Of a DNA stretch of 64,000 nt, positions 12,008 to 26,364 are shown in pieces. Under the pieces are notes generated by a model that was not told the origin of the DNA, did no database searches, and saw nothing but the letters and a program-made list of their open reading frames with translations. Both the position numbers and the translations under genes were made by a program. Location: contig CM067355.1 of the NCBI GenBank assembly GCA_034190875.2, forward strand, positions 36,797,994-36,861,993, given 5' to 3'. The first letter of the stretch is position 1, and every line of letters starts with the position of its first letter. Source of the stretch: Urechis unicinctus. Its lineage: Eukaryota; Annelida; Polychaeta; Xenopneusta; Urechidae.

Positions 12008-14172
12008 ATAATCTCAGGATCCACCTTCTCCTCTCATATATGTTCCACATCTGACCGCAGCTCAGCCATCACCATATATTCATCGGTGCTCATTCTATAC
12101 CTCAGTCCTCATCTGTTCAATAGATTGACGCGTGCCCATAGGCCAGAGTGTCTACGCCATTCTAAGCTATCCACCGCTTTGAGTCAAAAGGGGAGAGAGA
12201 CACCATGTTAACGTGGAGCCACTATATTTTGTGTTAGTCACTCCTGAGCATGTTCATTCCGTGGCAAAACTGCTTTTGGGCGAACAGCGACTCCACATTA
12301 CTAAGCGTGCCGTAGATGCTTCTTCACCACCACCTTCTTCACACCTTTTGCTTTTTTGATCTCATCCTGGCTCGACATCAAGATGAGTACATCTTAGGGC
12401 GTAGACCAACATACTCCTTGATGGGCACGCCAGCGCACTCATCTTTTATCTGTCTAAGAACCTTCTTGTTCACAATGCTGAAGAGGCTACGGGAGGGATA
12501 AAAGTTGCTGGTGTCAAAGAGATGAGCATCTTTCTTCATGTCAGCATACACGTCAGGCGTGCGTATCTCCATTAGCAGCGAATCCGTATCTGTGTACAAC
12601 AAGCCAAGGTTCTTGCCATATCTGGGCTTCATGGTATTGTAATAAAATTTGTACATCAGGTGCTTGGAGAGGTCGAGTATACACATACCCACATACACCG
12701 GGTGGTTCAGTACCAGGTGAGTCTTGTTCATGTGCAGAGCGGCCAGGTCATCATCAAACACCTGATGACGTGCGTAGGTGGGACTTGCGATAAGCCTACG
12801 CATTCTTCTTACGTAGAGCACACAATCTTGACATCAACCCGCCTGCGGAGGTTCTACATGGTCTTGCTGAACACATAAGCAGATCTGTATTCATCCGAAT
12901 GTAAGGCTCCATCCAGGGACTGTGGTTAAAGACAAGTGCACGATGAATTTTGTTAAGTCTCATCCCCAAAAACAGATACAGATTGAGGTTACTGTAGAGC
13001 ACCACTTACTTCTCCTTATTCCGCAGGTTTGGTACCAGCTTTTCAACCTCACCCAAGGTGCCACCCAACTCGCCCAGAAGGTTCTTCTGATAGTTCGTCA
13101 ACCAGTTGTTCTCTACAAGAAGCTGCTCTGGAGCCAGCTGGTAGTGGTTGCCCTTGTCATGAAGTGCAGTAGGATACTCCAAGTCAACCTCAAGTATGTA
13201 TCCAGTATCGGCATCATCTGGGTGGTCGTGTATCTGTAGATCCTCCGGCCGAGCCACCCACTCAATACCCGCAGTTGGCAAAGGCGGACTCATAGCCCAC
13301 CCATACAAATTGTTAGCATCAAGGTACTGGATGTAGCTCGTTGGTTTATCCTGGTCAAAGTCATCCACAAGCGGGTTATTGGCCTTAATGTGGCGGGGCG
13401 ACACCATGCTTATACCACGGCGTAGACCTTTCGTAATGAACAGGTGCTTGTCATAGTCAGTGATTAGTTCCAGTTCCACGCCTGTGCTCTTAAGCAAAGC
13501 ATCCCACGACAAACCGGGGCTGGTATAGTAGTGAGCCGGATCCAAACCGTACTGCTCAAGACAGGTCTTGTGGAACACCTCAAACACATCAGACAGGTAC
13601 AGGTCATGGTAGTCACCCATATTCTTACACCCGAACACGCTCCAGACCTTTTGTGCGTGTACGTAGTCTTCAGCAGATATACCCTCCTCAGAGAGCTTGC
13701 TGTAGAACTCCTGGATTGGCGGCAGAGGGAAATCAAACTTATCCCAACTGTCCATGAACTCATAGGGGAAGACTCCCTTGCGCAACAGCAACCGCCGCTT
13801 CATCTGATCTGGCTCATATTCCGCCGTCACAGCAAAGGCATCTGGGTTGTTAGCAGACACCAGCTTATCAAGCGAGGCCAGGAGGAACTGTGCGCTGTCA
13901 ATGCAGCGCAACTGTCCAAGCGACTGGGAAATATATTTCTCCATGTTGTTGGGGATACAGTTGATGTTCCCCTCCACTTTGCTTATACCCTGCATCAAGA
14001 GATGGGAGTCATAGCCCCACAGGTTATGGAACACTACAGGGATGGGTTTTGTCTTGGGACTCAGCCGAAGTTTCAGGTTACACACGTTATGGGCTGGCCC
14101 TCTGTACAAGCCTGTTATATGGCAGTGATCGCGGACAGAGTCACTGCCCAGTTTTTTCTTGAACGCGTGACA
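12008..14172 (-). mobile_element. Polinton/Maverick fragment A
   Basis: Fossil. One terminus of a Polinton starts at 12008 with AGTAGTATA inside the THAP exon, at the same base as fragment B, so A and B descend from one insertion later duplicated with the host unit. Only the polymerase end remains. It joins FUT-2 upstream DNA at 14172, at a point that lies at ~38884 in the second unit. It is broken and incomplete. The insertion predates the tandem duplication. Confidence 0.85.
12110..14172 (-). pseudogene. protein-primed DNA polymerase B, Polinton A
   Basis: Broken remnant of a Polinton pPolB. Family marks on the minus strand are a Cys/His endonuclease VII-like segment (CHAFKKKLG, DHCHITG, CNLK) near 14070-14165, polymerase motif A as YLDANNLYGWAM near 13290-13327, motif C as YTDTDSLLM near 12570-12600, and a typical C-terminal tail up to ~12110. 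In a live element this enzyme replicates the linear genome from a protein primer. Several breaks are present. Confidence 0.85.
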
Positions 14173-14814
14173 GTGGGGCTGTTTATACTTGGTAGGCAAA
14201 TTCCTTTTGTCCGGCCTGGGAGGCACGGTCGGGTAGACGGGTCTCTGGCTAAGACCCACTCTCCATGGCAGACATGTTTGACACTATGCTAACATAATAG
14301 CAAATCCTAGCCTGCACAGAAGCCGATGCACAAGTAGATCTGCTAAGACCCTGCATGATACTCGAAATGTTTTCTATCTCCTCTCTCATTCCCTGTCTAT
14401 CTCCCAACAGTGGCTTATCACTCTATTACACCTCCCCAACCCCTCTTTCTGACAGTCAACGCTTGCTTCATTGGTTTCCGCGACGTGGCGCCACTCTGCC
14501 CACTTTCGTTCCCATAAACCATTGCATATCGGTGTTAAGTATGTCTACGCATTCAGAATAGCACGGCGCATGCCAATCAAATTTGACGCGCACATTCGTG
14601 ATAGACGCTTTGGACCAAGTTGGAGTAAAACCAAATTGGGAAATATCGCCCACTTTGAGATCACAACCTCATTAACATCCCTGTTCGTGCTTGTACATTT
14701 TTGAATACAATTCATGAATGTTAATGTCGACTTAGCGGATGATAATTACTTCGAGGGATTATAATGAACTGGCAAAGATACAAAACACACATTATTTGAA
14801 AGGACAATAGCAAA
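14173..14814 (+). promoter_or_regulatory. 5' flank of FUT-2
   Basis: 14173-14362 matches 38884-39063, and 14363-14814 matches the conserved upstream block of FUT-1 and FUT-3, including a CCAAT-type motif near 14468. The promoter role is inferred from position. Confidence 0.4.
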
Positions 14815-15868
14815 ATGGGTGAAGGTATGGACTGGTGCTCGGTCAAAAGTGGCTATCGTTTAAAATTCATGTTATGGTCTGGTTGTATACTTGCGGTTGT
14901 TATCTTCGCATCGTACGCATGGCAATACCAGGGAAGGGACAGATATTACTTCCCAACCGCGGAATTAAAGACAGGAATCGTACTCACACCTAACAAAACG
15001 GATAACAGCACCGTTAACCTGTGCAAGGGGCACATATCCGTCATAGGAAAAGGTCGACTGGGCAACCAAATGTGTCAATATGCCGCTCTAATGGGAATTG
15101 CTTCCAGGAACAGACTTACTCCGGTGATAGCGTCGGAAAATGGCACTTATTATCCGCACTTTTCGAACGCCTAACAAGCCAGTTACAGTTGCCATAAGTG
15201 AAGTTAAGCGTTACCCTTTGTTTCCAGTGATATGCGAAGCGGGTTGTCGCTATGACAAGAGGACCGAGGATTTGCATGCCCGAATCAACACGACCTGTGA
15301 CAGCCATGTAAACATTCGACTTGACGGATACTTTCTAGGCACAGGACATAAATACGTTGCTTCTGATCATTATTTTCATAACATCGGATCATTAATAAGG
15401 AGTGAATTTATTCCTAAAGATGAATATCTTCAACATGCCAATGCTTTTCTTGCCAAATCTGCTGTAACTGATATGATTGTCGGTATACACATCCGACGAG
15501 GTGATTTTATCGGTATAAGAACTGCATTGCATTCGTCGTATTTTCTTCGAGCCATTGACTTCTTTGTGGACAAATACGGGCCCAATGTTTCCTTTGTTGT
15601 GGCGACAAATGGGGAGGAATGGGCGAAGGAACATGTGAAGAGAGGAAACAACACACACATTGTCTTCTCTTCATTTAGTGATTACGCAGACGACTTCGCA
15701 TTGCTGTATAAATGTGATCATATGATTTTAAGCTTCGGGACGTTCAGTTGGTGGGCTGGATATCTTACGCCTGGCATTAAAATTATTCCCTTTAAAGCTG
15801 ACAAAAACTTGACAGACTGGATGTATTTACCTCCATCTCTCGCCAATAGAACCACGTGGATGGGGTGA
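14815..15868 (+). pseudogene. GT11 alpha-1,2-fucosyltransferase pseudogene, FUT-2
   Basis: Copy of FUT-3 with a net two-base loss near 15134-15142 (gcgtcggaaaatgg against gcgtcaggaaatatgg). The frame from the normal ATG ends at codon 119. The rest stays open from 15140 to the normal stop and keeps HIRRGD and GTFSWWAGYL. The start codon, membrane segment and GRLGNQM are intact, and there are few other changes, so inactivation is recent. An assembly error or a segregating allele is possible. Without the frameshift it would be a normal 351-residue enzyme like FUT-3. A start at 15140 would lack the membrane anchor and GRLGNQM and is unlikely to work. Confidence 0.8.
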
Positions 15869-16499
15869 GTCACTACAGGCCACGGGGTGGCGACGATGAC
15901 TTATATATATTATGCAGTTGCTCTTTCGATTTGAAAAAAAAAATCATTATTATTTGTCACCCTTAAAAAATAGTTTGTTCGTTTATCATCATTTATTAAA
16001 GATATGAAGGAATAAAAGTGTGCATTTCATTTTAAAAGCTGTTGGAATATTAATTAATTGAGAATTGGTTAATTCGAATCAGAAATGTAATTTTGTGTTA
16101 CTTTATTAACACAGGAAGCGCGCTGTTAGGAACTGTGTTACACTTGTGGCGATCTATTTTGTGGAGTTTAACTTGTGACGATTTACTTACTCTGTGAATT
16201 ATGTTGTGAATGATTTTTACTAATAAAGTTTGATGATGTTTCCATTCATGATGTCATCCCCATCGTTTGTGGTATAAGGCTAGGGACAGTTGATGTCAGC
16301 GAAATTTTTCCTCTCTGATGAGGTGCCAACAGCGAATAGGCAAGGATCTGGGCCGGAAAAGGAGGGATATATTACCCAGCATTAGGCCATCGAACCACGT
16401 TCCGCCCACCGCCATTCTTCATGCTCTATGAGTGGGCGACAGAAGGTTGGGTTGTATAGCCTTTCCGTAGTACCCAATCGTGTGAGTATTAACTAAAAC
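15869..16499 (+). other. 3' flank of FUT-2
   Basis: Matches the FUT-3 3' flank. An AATAAA at 16011-16016 is a likely polyadenylation signal. No further gene. Confidence 0.5.
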
Positions 16500-18017
<1,518 letters not shown>

Positions 18018-18602
18018 TCATATTAATCGATCCCATGCTCCCCTGACTTCACATGAATAGCCTCTTGTAGGTCACTATTTGCTTGCTATTGAAATTAAAT
18101 ATACACTCGATTCCAGTCTGGCCGTGCCAGGGAAGTTCACTGATATCTATCTAACCGTCGTTATGAAAACAATATTGTTTGCAGAGACTCCCTTGATTTG
18201 GTTTTCGTATTATTCTTTGTTGCTTTAGTGACTCAGTCCGTAGTACCGTTTTTGTCCGTCGAAGCATTGAACTCTGACTAGATCACTAAGCAGAGGTTAT
18301 TTTACAGCTTGATGCATTCGTCGTTTTGCTATGTCATGAAAAGCTGGGCGACTACAACGTCATAGTTTTGTGTATTGTTTGCCACATACGAAAGTACATA
18401 AAAGTATATAATCAATATTCATTGTAAAAAGTCCCCTACGTGTGTTGAAATACAAGAACCAAGGAGGTGGGTTATCAAGATAGAATACGCCCCAGAACCA
18501 TTCAACCATTAACATATTGTAGATACTTAGGGGCGCATTGGGAATAAGAAAACAAGGATCTAGGTGCGCATGGAAACTCGTTCCTCGGCATGATATATTT
18601 TC

Positions 18603-18780
18603 CAGAAAGTGGGGTACAGCTCCTATTTGCGGGTTCTAGGTGTGCTAGAAGTGGGGTACAGCTCTTTATTTGCGGGTTCTCGGCGTGCTTGAAATGGGTT
18701 ACAGCTCCTTATTTGCGGGTTTTTGCTTTGCTAGAAGCAGGGTACAGCTTCTTATTTGCGGGTTCTCGACGTACTAGAAT
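18603..18780. repeat. 43-bp tandem repeat, four copies
   Basis: Four imperfect units containing ggggtacagctcc and atttgcgggttctcg. A matching array is at 43205-43385. Confidence 0.85.
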
Positions 18781-19605
18781 CTAGTCATCCAATGTCGTCG
18801 CGAAAGGTTATCCTACTTGCCCTTACTTTCATATCCATATCATATAATTGTTATGAATATCCATAAAAGAAACTATTTAGCAAAGTTCGTAGTTCACCGG
18901 ATCTCAATATAGAGTAAGGTGTTCGGGACACGTAGGCGGGGTACTTAGCTCACCAGAACACGCTGTGAAGTAATTGTTTCAGAACATGCAAGAGCGAATA
19001 AAACGTCCCATGAACCAATATATAGAGAATCTGATTGATGTGGTGTTTAACATGGATCAACAGCGCGGTAAGGTGTGAAGGTGATAGCTGCAATACAAAA
19101 ACAAGAGTAACGTGAAGAGGTACATATGAATGGAATCCTGTACACCTGACAACAGCTGCTCAGGTTCAATGGGGTGAACAGCGATTAAAAAATTGGTAGT
19201 GATCCAACAACAACCCATGTCCAAAGGGGTGGTGTATTTAAAGCAGAAGGTCGTACAGTAAGCCACCACGCCATGCTGTATCATATTAAAACCACGTTCA
19301 AGTGTATTTGAGTCGCGTTCTGTTTATCCATCACTCTCAACTGTGCTGTTTTTGTCTTGGTTGATAAGTTGTATTTGGAGGGTGGTTAACCACTGAAACT
19401 AAAATCGTTCAAAGAGACCAGCAAGAACTTTATGCTGTTGATATTGAACTATATATGGTAATTCCTACGTGTCTCTCTACGAGGTCAACTCGTTGGTGGA
19501 ATGATCAACGTACCTATATGGTATATTAATCAATCCAGGTGTGTTATCACCTGTTGGTAAAGAACATCAGACCGACTACCCAGCACTGAACATAACTCAA
19601 ACTCA
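18781..19605. other. non-coding unit DNA
   Basis: Nearly identical to 43386-44206. No gene is recognised. Confidence 0.5.
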
Positions 19606-20172
19606 CGTGAGAGAGAGAAAAGGATAGATAGAGAGGGAGAAAAAGAGAGAGGGGGAAATGAGGGACAGAGAGAGAGAGGGAGAGAGAGAGGGAGGGAGAG
19701 AGAGACAGAGGGGGAGAGATTGAGGGAGTGTGAGAGGTAGGCAGAGGGAAGGAGGGAGGCAGAGGTAGGTAGGGAGGCAGCGGGAGGGAGGGGGAGAGAG
19801 GGGGAGGGGAGGGGAGGGAAAAGAATGTCGTAAACAATGTGAGGGAGAGGGGAATGAGAGAGGGAAGAGGGAGGGAGAAGAAGAGGGGAGAGTGGGATTG
19901 GTAGGTAAAGAAAGAGAAGGAGATTGAGAGAGAGGGGTAGGGAGGGAGATAAGTAGGTAGAGAGGGAGGGAGAGAAGGTGGAAGGGAGGGAGAGAGAGAG
20001 GGAGGGCGGTAGGTAGGGTGGGAGAAGGAGACGGGATAGAGGAGAGGGAGGGAAGGAGAGAGAGAGAGAGAGAGCGATATAAGGAAATAAAGAGAGGGAG
20101 AGAGAGAGAGGGGAGAAGGGGAAAGAGAGAAAGGGGGAGGGAGCGTGAGAAAGTGAGTGAGAGAGAGAGATA
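19606..20172. repeat. polypurine GA/GGGA tract
   Basis: About 570 bases that are almost all purine on the plus strand. The minus strand reads as Ser/Leu/Pro-rich open frames, which is low-complexity shadow. Such tracts can form triplex (H-DNA). A matching tract is at 44207-44772. Confidence 0.9.
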
Positions 20173-21082
20173 TATAAATATATGCTGGTTGGGGGAAGGA
20201 CGTATGTACATGTTTAAGTGAGTATGTGAGTGTTTGTTTCTTGTGATGCTCCTGAAGCCACGGCGCCGTCATTGACCTGCTGAATCCATACGAGCTTGGA
20301 GCTATCCCTGGCAACATCCGGTCTACATTTGGGCACAATCATTGTATAAGTCACGTTGTGTTCTTGCGAGAGGTTTCCTCCGATGTCTTTGCTGGTATCA
20401 CCATTTACTCTCTGTGGTCTTAAACTATCGTCAACTCACTTTGTGACACTAGAGACGGCGTGGCCGCTTGTACAAGTGCAAACAGGCCGAGACAGCAATG
20501 GGGTTGTATGCTTACGTTGTACTAATAGACATGAAGAGCCCTTCTCTGAAGCCCTTAGTGGAAGTTAAGCTCAGAATAATCACAAATCAAAAGTGGTCAT
20601 CTGAATATGTGAAAACAAAAAATAAAACCTGAAGTATTAGTAATATTGTAGTCACACCAAGTCCAAATTTCTGCAGCCATCATATGAAATAGAGAAAATT
20701 TCTCCTACAAAGCTCTTAAGTAATTAAGTATCACCTTGGTTACAATATGGATGTAATTGTTCCCGTTATAAGGTCTTATCTCTAACCAGCTCAACAAACT
20801 GAATAATCAAGGTTGGGCGATGGTTGCGTCTAATGATGATGATGATCTGGCGGTCAGTTCGGGAGATCATTCGATCCACGTCGTCACTAGTTCGTCTTGT
20901 GGTGCTTTAGAAGTGTCGCTTGACTTGACTGGACCTGAGTCTGTGATCTCAACTGTGCAAACGATCTCAGACCGTATTCATAAAACAATAACTTGGCGAT
21001 CTGCCAGCTCAATGCTGGTAAGCAGCCCAAAATTATTAATGGCTTTCGTTTCACGCATATACCATCGCGATCACAATTTGTT
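20173..21082. other. non-coding unit DNA
   Basis: Matches 44773-45693 with local differences. No gene is recognised. It ends exactly at the tandem junction. Confidence 0.5.
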
Positions 21083-21087
21083 CCGAG

Positions 21088-21763
21088 TGATGTATGCGTG
21101 GCAGTCCAATTTCCCTTTGTTGATTAATTGGGAACTGTTTTATGTGCTTTATATGCCAAGTTAATGCTTTTGTCCTCGGAAATCCTCGTGTGCTGCGTGA
21201 TTGCTTTATTTTAGCATTCCTCGTAAACCATTTTTAGTGCTTTGTCCTCGAATCTCTCGTAGAATACATGCGTGGAAGAGGTAGATAAATGTCGTGTGGT
21301 GAATTATTTATTATCTTTATTGGAAGTAGTTAAGTAGATTCTAGCGTATAAAAGACCCACCAAATAGCGCCCCAACATTCCAGTCCCGCAGAAGCTCCGC
21401 AGAAGTCCACAGACGTCCATTGAAGCCGCAGAGGGAAGACAGCCAGACTCCAAAAGAGGCTGACTCTCGCCAACTTCCCAATAGGCTTCATAAGAGACTT
21501 AAGTACTTCTACTTTGTGCGGTGGAGTGAAATAAGTAAATAAACCAACTTTAGTTTGAAAACGGAGTCCTTCATTTACCTGTGCACCTTAAAACGTGTTG
21601 GTAAAGGGAAGTAAAAAGAACGCGCAATAAGAGAAGAAACAATAATATCTTAGCCTTACCCCAAGGCGCGATAATTACATCGATCGTTGGTGGAATGTCG
21701 TGGATTGGGCTAAGATTGAGGAGCTGGATGGATGGTGGACAGAAAATTGAGGTCACGTCCATC
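21088..21763 (+). mobile_element. possible solo LTR, second copy
   Basis: Duplicate of the candidate at 6925-7600, with the same TATA box and AATAAA. It carries no independent evidence. Confidence 0.25.
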
Positions 21764-24700
21764 ACATAGACGAATAAGCGTCGTCAGAGGCTCCTGGTTG
21801 TATCTGGTTGTATCTTTTTCAATGTTTTAATGTCAATTAAACTGCCGTGGTTTGGTAAAGCTGCTTTTATTGATTATCCAATTGCAACATATTCCACCAT
21901 CAGCTATTAGTTATGACATTTGGATGGTTGATTTATTGTACGATAAAAGCAACATATCTATTTTTCTTGTTCAGTTGTTCAGTATTTACAATGAAAAACA
22001 ATATGTGCACACATCTATTTGTCAACTGTGTTGATTTGAATTTAATCTGATTGATAAAACGTCTAACATTGATTTAGAGTGACAATTGTTGTTAATAATA
22101 ATTATAAAACATTCTTTACGAAGTAAGTTTACTGCTCCATAAACGGTTTCATAACACCCGTACCCCCTATCATAAGATATCTCTCTGAGAGGGTGTGAGA
22201 TTGACCGGTACCCCAACAGCTGATAAAAATTGTAAAATCAAATTGTGCCCCAGGTCGACGAATAACCAACGTGCTTCTTCGCCCCCACCATTGTCACCCT
22301 ACATCCTGTCATTCATCAACCCTCACCACTCAGATTAACACAAAGCTCAACCGTTGTAGTCCACTGCTCTGCTCTACTGCAACGTGATTTCATGTACAAA
22401 GATAGCGTTATTAAATCCTCGAGTTAAACGCCTGAAGCAATCAAGTTCGAAACCCTACGTGTGTCATACTTCATCACTACAGATGCTTATCTCGTGTCAT
22501 CATACAACACAGATCATAGTGCGACTTCATCACAGCGGATGCTTATCTCGTGTCATCATACGACACAGATCATGGTGCGACTTCATCACCACAGGTGCTT
22601 ATCTCGAGTCATCATACGACACAGATCATGGTGCGACTTCATCACCACAGGCACCAATCTCGAGTCATCATACAACACAGATCATGGTGCAACTTCATCA
22701 CCACGGTTTCTTATCTCGTGCCATTATACGACGCAGATCATGGTGCGACACATATTGGCAACAATATATGCACTGAAAATATTACTGCATTATTCAATCA
22801 TATTGACCATTTCATTTCCATGCTCTCTACAATAAATGGAATAATCTTACGGATTTGGTCAATTTGACTGCTACCATAGGTGTCGTTTGAAGTAGCTGTG
22901 GTATTATGTGAATCGATCACAGGGGGTATATGGAACCGCTAGGATCATCATCAACAACTCTGTAAGCACTCTGGTGATGGGTATAATGTGGTGATAGTTA
23001 CAATTGTAGTGTCATTGAGCAGCGATGCGATCTGAATCGCAATTTTATGGAAAAGCGTCATTTGAATTAGGGTTTTCTCAAAAGCTTATCGTTAAACTTG
23101 TATTTCACCGACAGCTTATCATAACGTGTTTAATGTTGGCTTTTGTGCACGTTATGATGTTACATGATGAGAACATCCTGATGGCACTCGTTGAATCCGT
23201 GATTATGTCATGTATGTTTCAAGTTACCGGATATGTCTCGCTATCAAACAGAATGATTCATTGATAACTCGATCATTCTTTGATGAAAATGATTTAAAGT
23301 GAAAGTGCACAGGTGAAATGGTTCTCTCAATGTGCTTAGAGTGGGCAATTATGACCCCACCATTAGTCAGTGGTTGAGAACTTCACATTGGCCAAAAACG
23401 TGTGTGGGGGGTGGATGCTGCGTATTGTGTAATAACAGACGGTTGTTGAAAAGAAATTTTATTGCAAATTAATGATACATCAGATACGATTCAAGGAATC
23501 ATACAAATCTCACAAACAGTTATACAAACCATGGGCGAAACGTGTATCACGTCGACCGTCCGTCATGCTATCGCAACATGGCAGGCATGTCAGAGCGCAT
23601 ATAAACGAAGGACCAGGGCGCTACTCGACGTGACAACAGTGTTACAGCTCAGTGTTTTCCTTTCACATCACACTTATCGCGATCACGACAGCTTGCACGA
23701 CGTTAACCAGCGCTGGCACAAGCATACGCGCGAAATGAAAGTCAGACTTCCTGTCGATATGATATTTAACCCAATTCCTGCTTTCACATTCTTGTGTTTC
23801 CGTCGCGGCCATCAGGTGGCGATACTGATTTTCAACCGGTAGTAGAGGCTTGCTTTTTCCAAAACGCATACACTATTCACTACGCGGAACGTAGAGATTT
23901 AAGCTGTGGTGAATCTTCGTTGTTTTATGTTTTATATTGGTGTTAGTTAGGGGAAATTGTTTAAGAATTTCGTTCAATAGACTTTATAGATTGCGCGGAA
24001 GCGATCATGCCCTGGTTTAATTGCGCCGTCAGTTGTATTATTGACGTGACAAGTATATTGACTGTGCAATTGGCAGACATCTACATAATCAAGGCGACAA
24101 GCCATGGGACATATCTATTCAGACATTGCATTAGTATTGAAGACAGTCACTGCAAACATCATGGCCACAACATGTTTGCAACCTCCATCATCTCTGCAAA
24201 GAAAATAAATAAACTTTTTACCTCTCTTCCACCCCACCACAACACAAAGTAAATGTTGTGTCAGGGAGTCTTCATAGGTATTTATACATATTTATAAGAT
24301 GAGTGACATATCTGTATTAAACTTACTTAAGACTAGGACTCCACTTGCACTTGGTCTTTAAATGAATAAGAAAGTAAGCCTCAGTATGCTCAGGTGCATT
24401 TCTTATATAGGCTTATAGTCTGTGAATTATTACCTAACAGTGGTTTTCTGCTCATCTGTTGTTGGTTACAAAGCACTTTAAATAGCCTTTAAAGTTATTA
24501 ACTCTGATAAGAATAATTAATCAGCAATTACATAGTATTCGTAAAAATGATATGGTATAAATCTAATTTATATTGTTTGTTAATGTAATACACAAACTTC
24601 AGTTGGGCAAAAAACCCATTTACTTACACCAATACTGGGAGCAATATAAAGACATGAAATTATGATAACAACAGCATGAATTTATATATTTAACTTTTAA

Positions 24701-24859
24701 GATTGAAATTGACAAGAATGGAATGCTGTACCCTGTATACAAAAAATCATTTCGTCATCAGGTAGTATCACAATAACAATATACAGGTTGGGAGTGTTAA
24801 AATAATATGGATATATACATACACTTAAGAGTTTGTACAAAGGTAATTATGAAATTTTC
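21764..24859. other. non-coding unit DNA
   Basis: Duplicate of 7601-10689. Apart from the 56-bp minisatellite nothing is recognised. Confidence 0.5.
22483..22757. repeat. 56-bp minisatellite, five copies
   Basis: Same unit as at 8320-8650. The offset between the tandem copies drops by exactly 56 bases across the array, so one unit has been gained or lost since the duplication. Confidence 0.92.
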
Positions 24860-25490
24860 AAGAAAGCTTGTTTGACGTTGACAAGGAATGCACAAGCTTT
24901 GACAATGTTTTCATAATTGTTAACCATTTCCACTTTCACTGCTGCTTTCCAAAATCTTTAATTCCTTAATTGCCCTCATAGCACGCTCAACATGGATATG
25001 AGTCACAGAGATTTTTTTCAGAATACCCTAACCGTTCTACGGTGAATTGGCCTGTTATTTTTTTTAAATGGGGAAATGACTCCTGGAGGCAAATCTCTTG
25101 CAATAATTACACATCTGTCTCCCATTACTTGGTCACCAGCATCAAGGGACTTGCATCAATACGTCCAATTCTGATGTCTGACGCCCACCCCCATGTCAGT
25201 CAGACACATACATATTAGCACAAGTAGGACACATCCCCAGTGTCTGAATAAACGGGTCTGCATAATCTAGAACATTTCGGATATTGGTAATGTCATCGAA
25301 GCATGAAGCTCCTTTCTCTTGCATAGTCTCTGAGGGCATAGAACATATGGTCTCCATTTCCTGGAATATCAAGATACACCAAGCGTTGAACAAATTTGAG
25401 TACTTTCCACAATCCCAAATTGCCGCGCCATATCTTCCGAAGGCAAACCTAGAAAAAGGCATACAAGTGTTGCAAAACGTTTCTCTTTAA
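24860..25490 (-). pseudogene. DDE_Tnp_4-type transposase remnant, second copy
   Basis: Duplicate of 10690-11310, slightly better kept. The minus strand reads FAFGRYGAAIWDCGKYSN, then DDITNIRNVLDYADPF, and further on GDQVMGDR and ARDLPPGV in other frames. It is a dead THAP-DDE DNA transposon. The family call rests on these short motifs. Confidence 0.45.
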
Positions 25491-25659
25491 AAATCAATGG
25501 TCTTTGTCAACCAGGTTTCGATTTGAATTTTGATCAGTGATGATCACTGTGACACATACTGCATGTCCTCTGCCTTATCCTCCAGGTAGTGAAAAACTGA
25601 ATGTTTCATATGATGGAATACTTACTGTATAATAGGGAAAATGGAAAGAGTGTTCCCTG

Positions 25660-26351
25660 ATAAGGTTCAAACTCACCTTCTGGCCCTTTTCTTCCATCAC
25701 CTTGTGAAGTTCCTCTACTTTGTTTTAGCATTTCTGGACTCATCAATCTTCAAATTAAGGGTATGTGCCAATGAGGTTGGCCAATGTAGAAGCAAATCAA
25801 CCAGCCCTCAGTGTTTGCTTGTAGTCATGGTCAGAATCCACTGTTACATAACAGTCCCTGTAACAATGCCAATGTGATGTTTAATGTTCAGAACATTTAT
25901 CACAAATTGTCTACCATCATGAATTTAAAATATCAACAAATAGAAGCAAATTCCACTAAGAACAATGAAATTATGCAAAGGTATTTCATTTCAACACAAA
26001 GCCCTTCACACTAACATGTTCTAAAGAGTGGTCATGCTCCACTTCAGCTGCCTTAATTTCCTCAACTGGTGACAACTTTTGAATGGATTCTTCTGCTTTA
26101 AACACATGTGATATTGTAAATTAATCATCATAATTATGACAGATTGTAAAGTCTGATTTGTTTTCAAACATAAATATTCATTGACTATTTGTGATGAAAA
26201 ACCTTTTCCTGTTGTATGTCTTCTTGATAAGCTTTGGGTGGCTGCAAAACACTGATAGTCCTGTTCATGGATTTTGATGTCTTTCGCAGAGCAGGTGGTT
26301 TCCGTGAGGAAAAAAGTCTAGTAGCTTGCGAGAAGTGGCAAGAGCACAGCC
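25660..26351 (-). pseudogene. THAP 3' part and coiled-coil piece, second copy
   Basis: 25980-26351 duplicates the THAP tail (LCSCHFSQ at the Polinton edge). 25660-25825, absent from the first copy, encodes on the minus strand a short heptad-like piece with VEELHKVMEEKGQK followed by GTGAGT, which looks like an exon end with a splice donor. This suits a THAP protein, where coiled coils often follow the zinc finger. Confidence 0.4.
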
Positions 26352-26364
26352 AGTAGTATAGAGA

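Noticed and set aside
13531-14292. 253-codon plus-strand frame
   Set aside because: It lies opposite the pPolB remnant, whose minus-strand motifs are clear; it is a shadow frame.
19547-20338. Ser/Pro/Leu-rich 200-260 codon frames on the minus strand (also at 44133-44939)
   Set aside because: They are the complement of the polypurine tract; the composition explains the open frames and the pattern shifts between copies.
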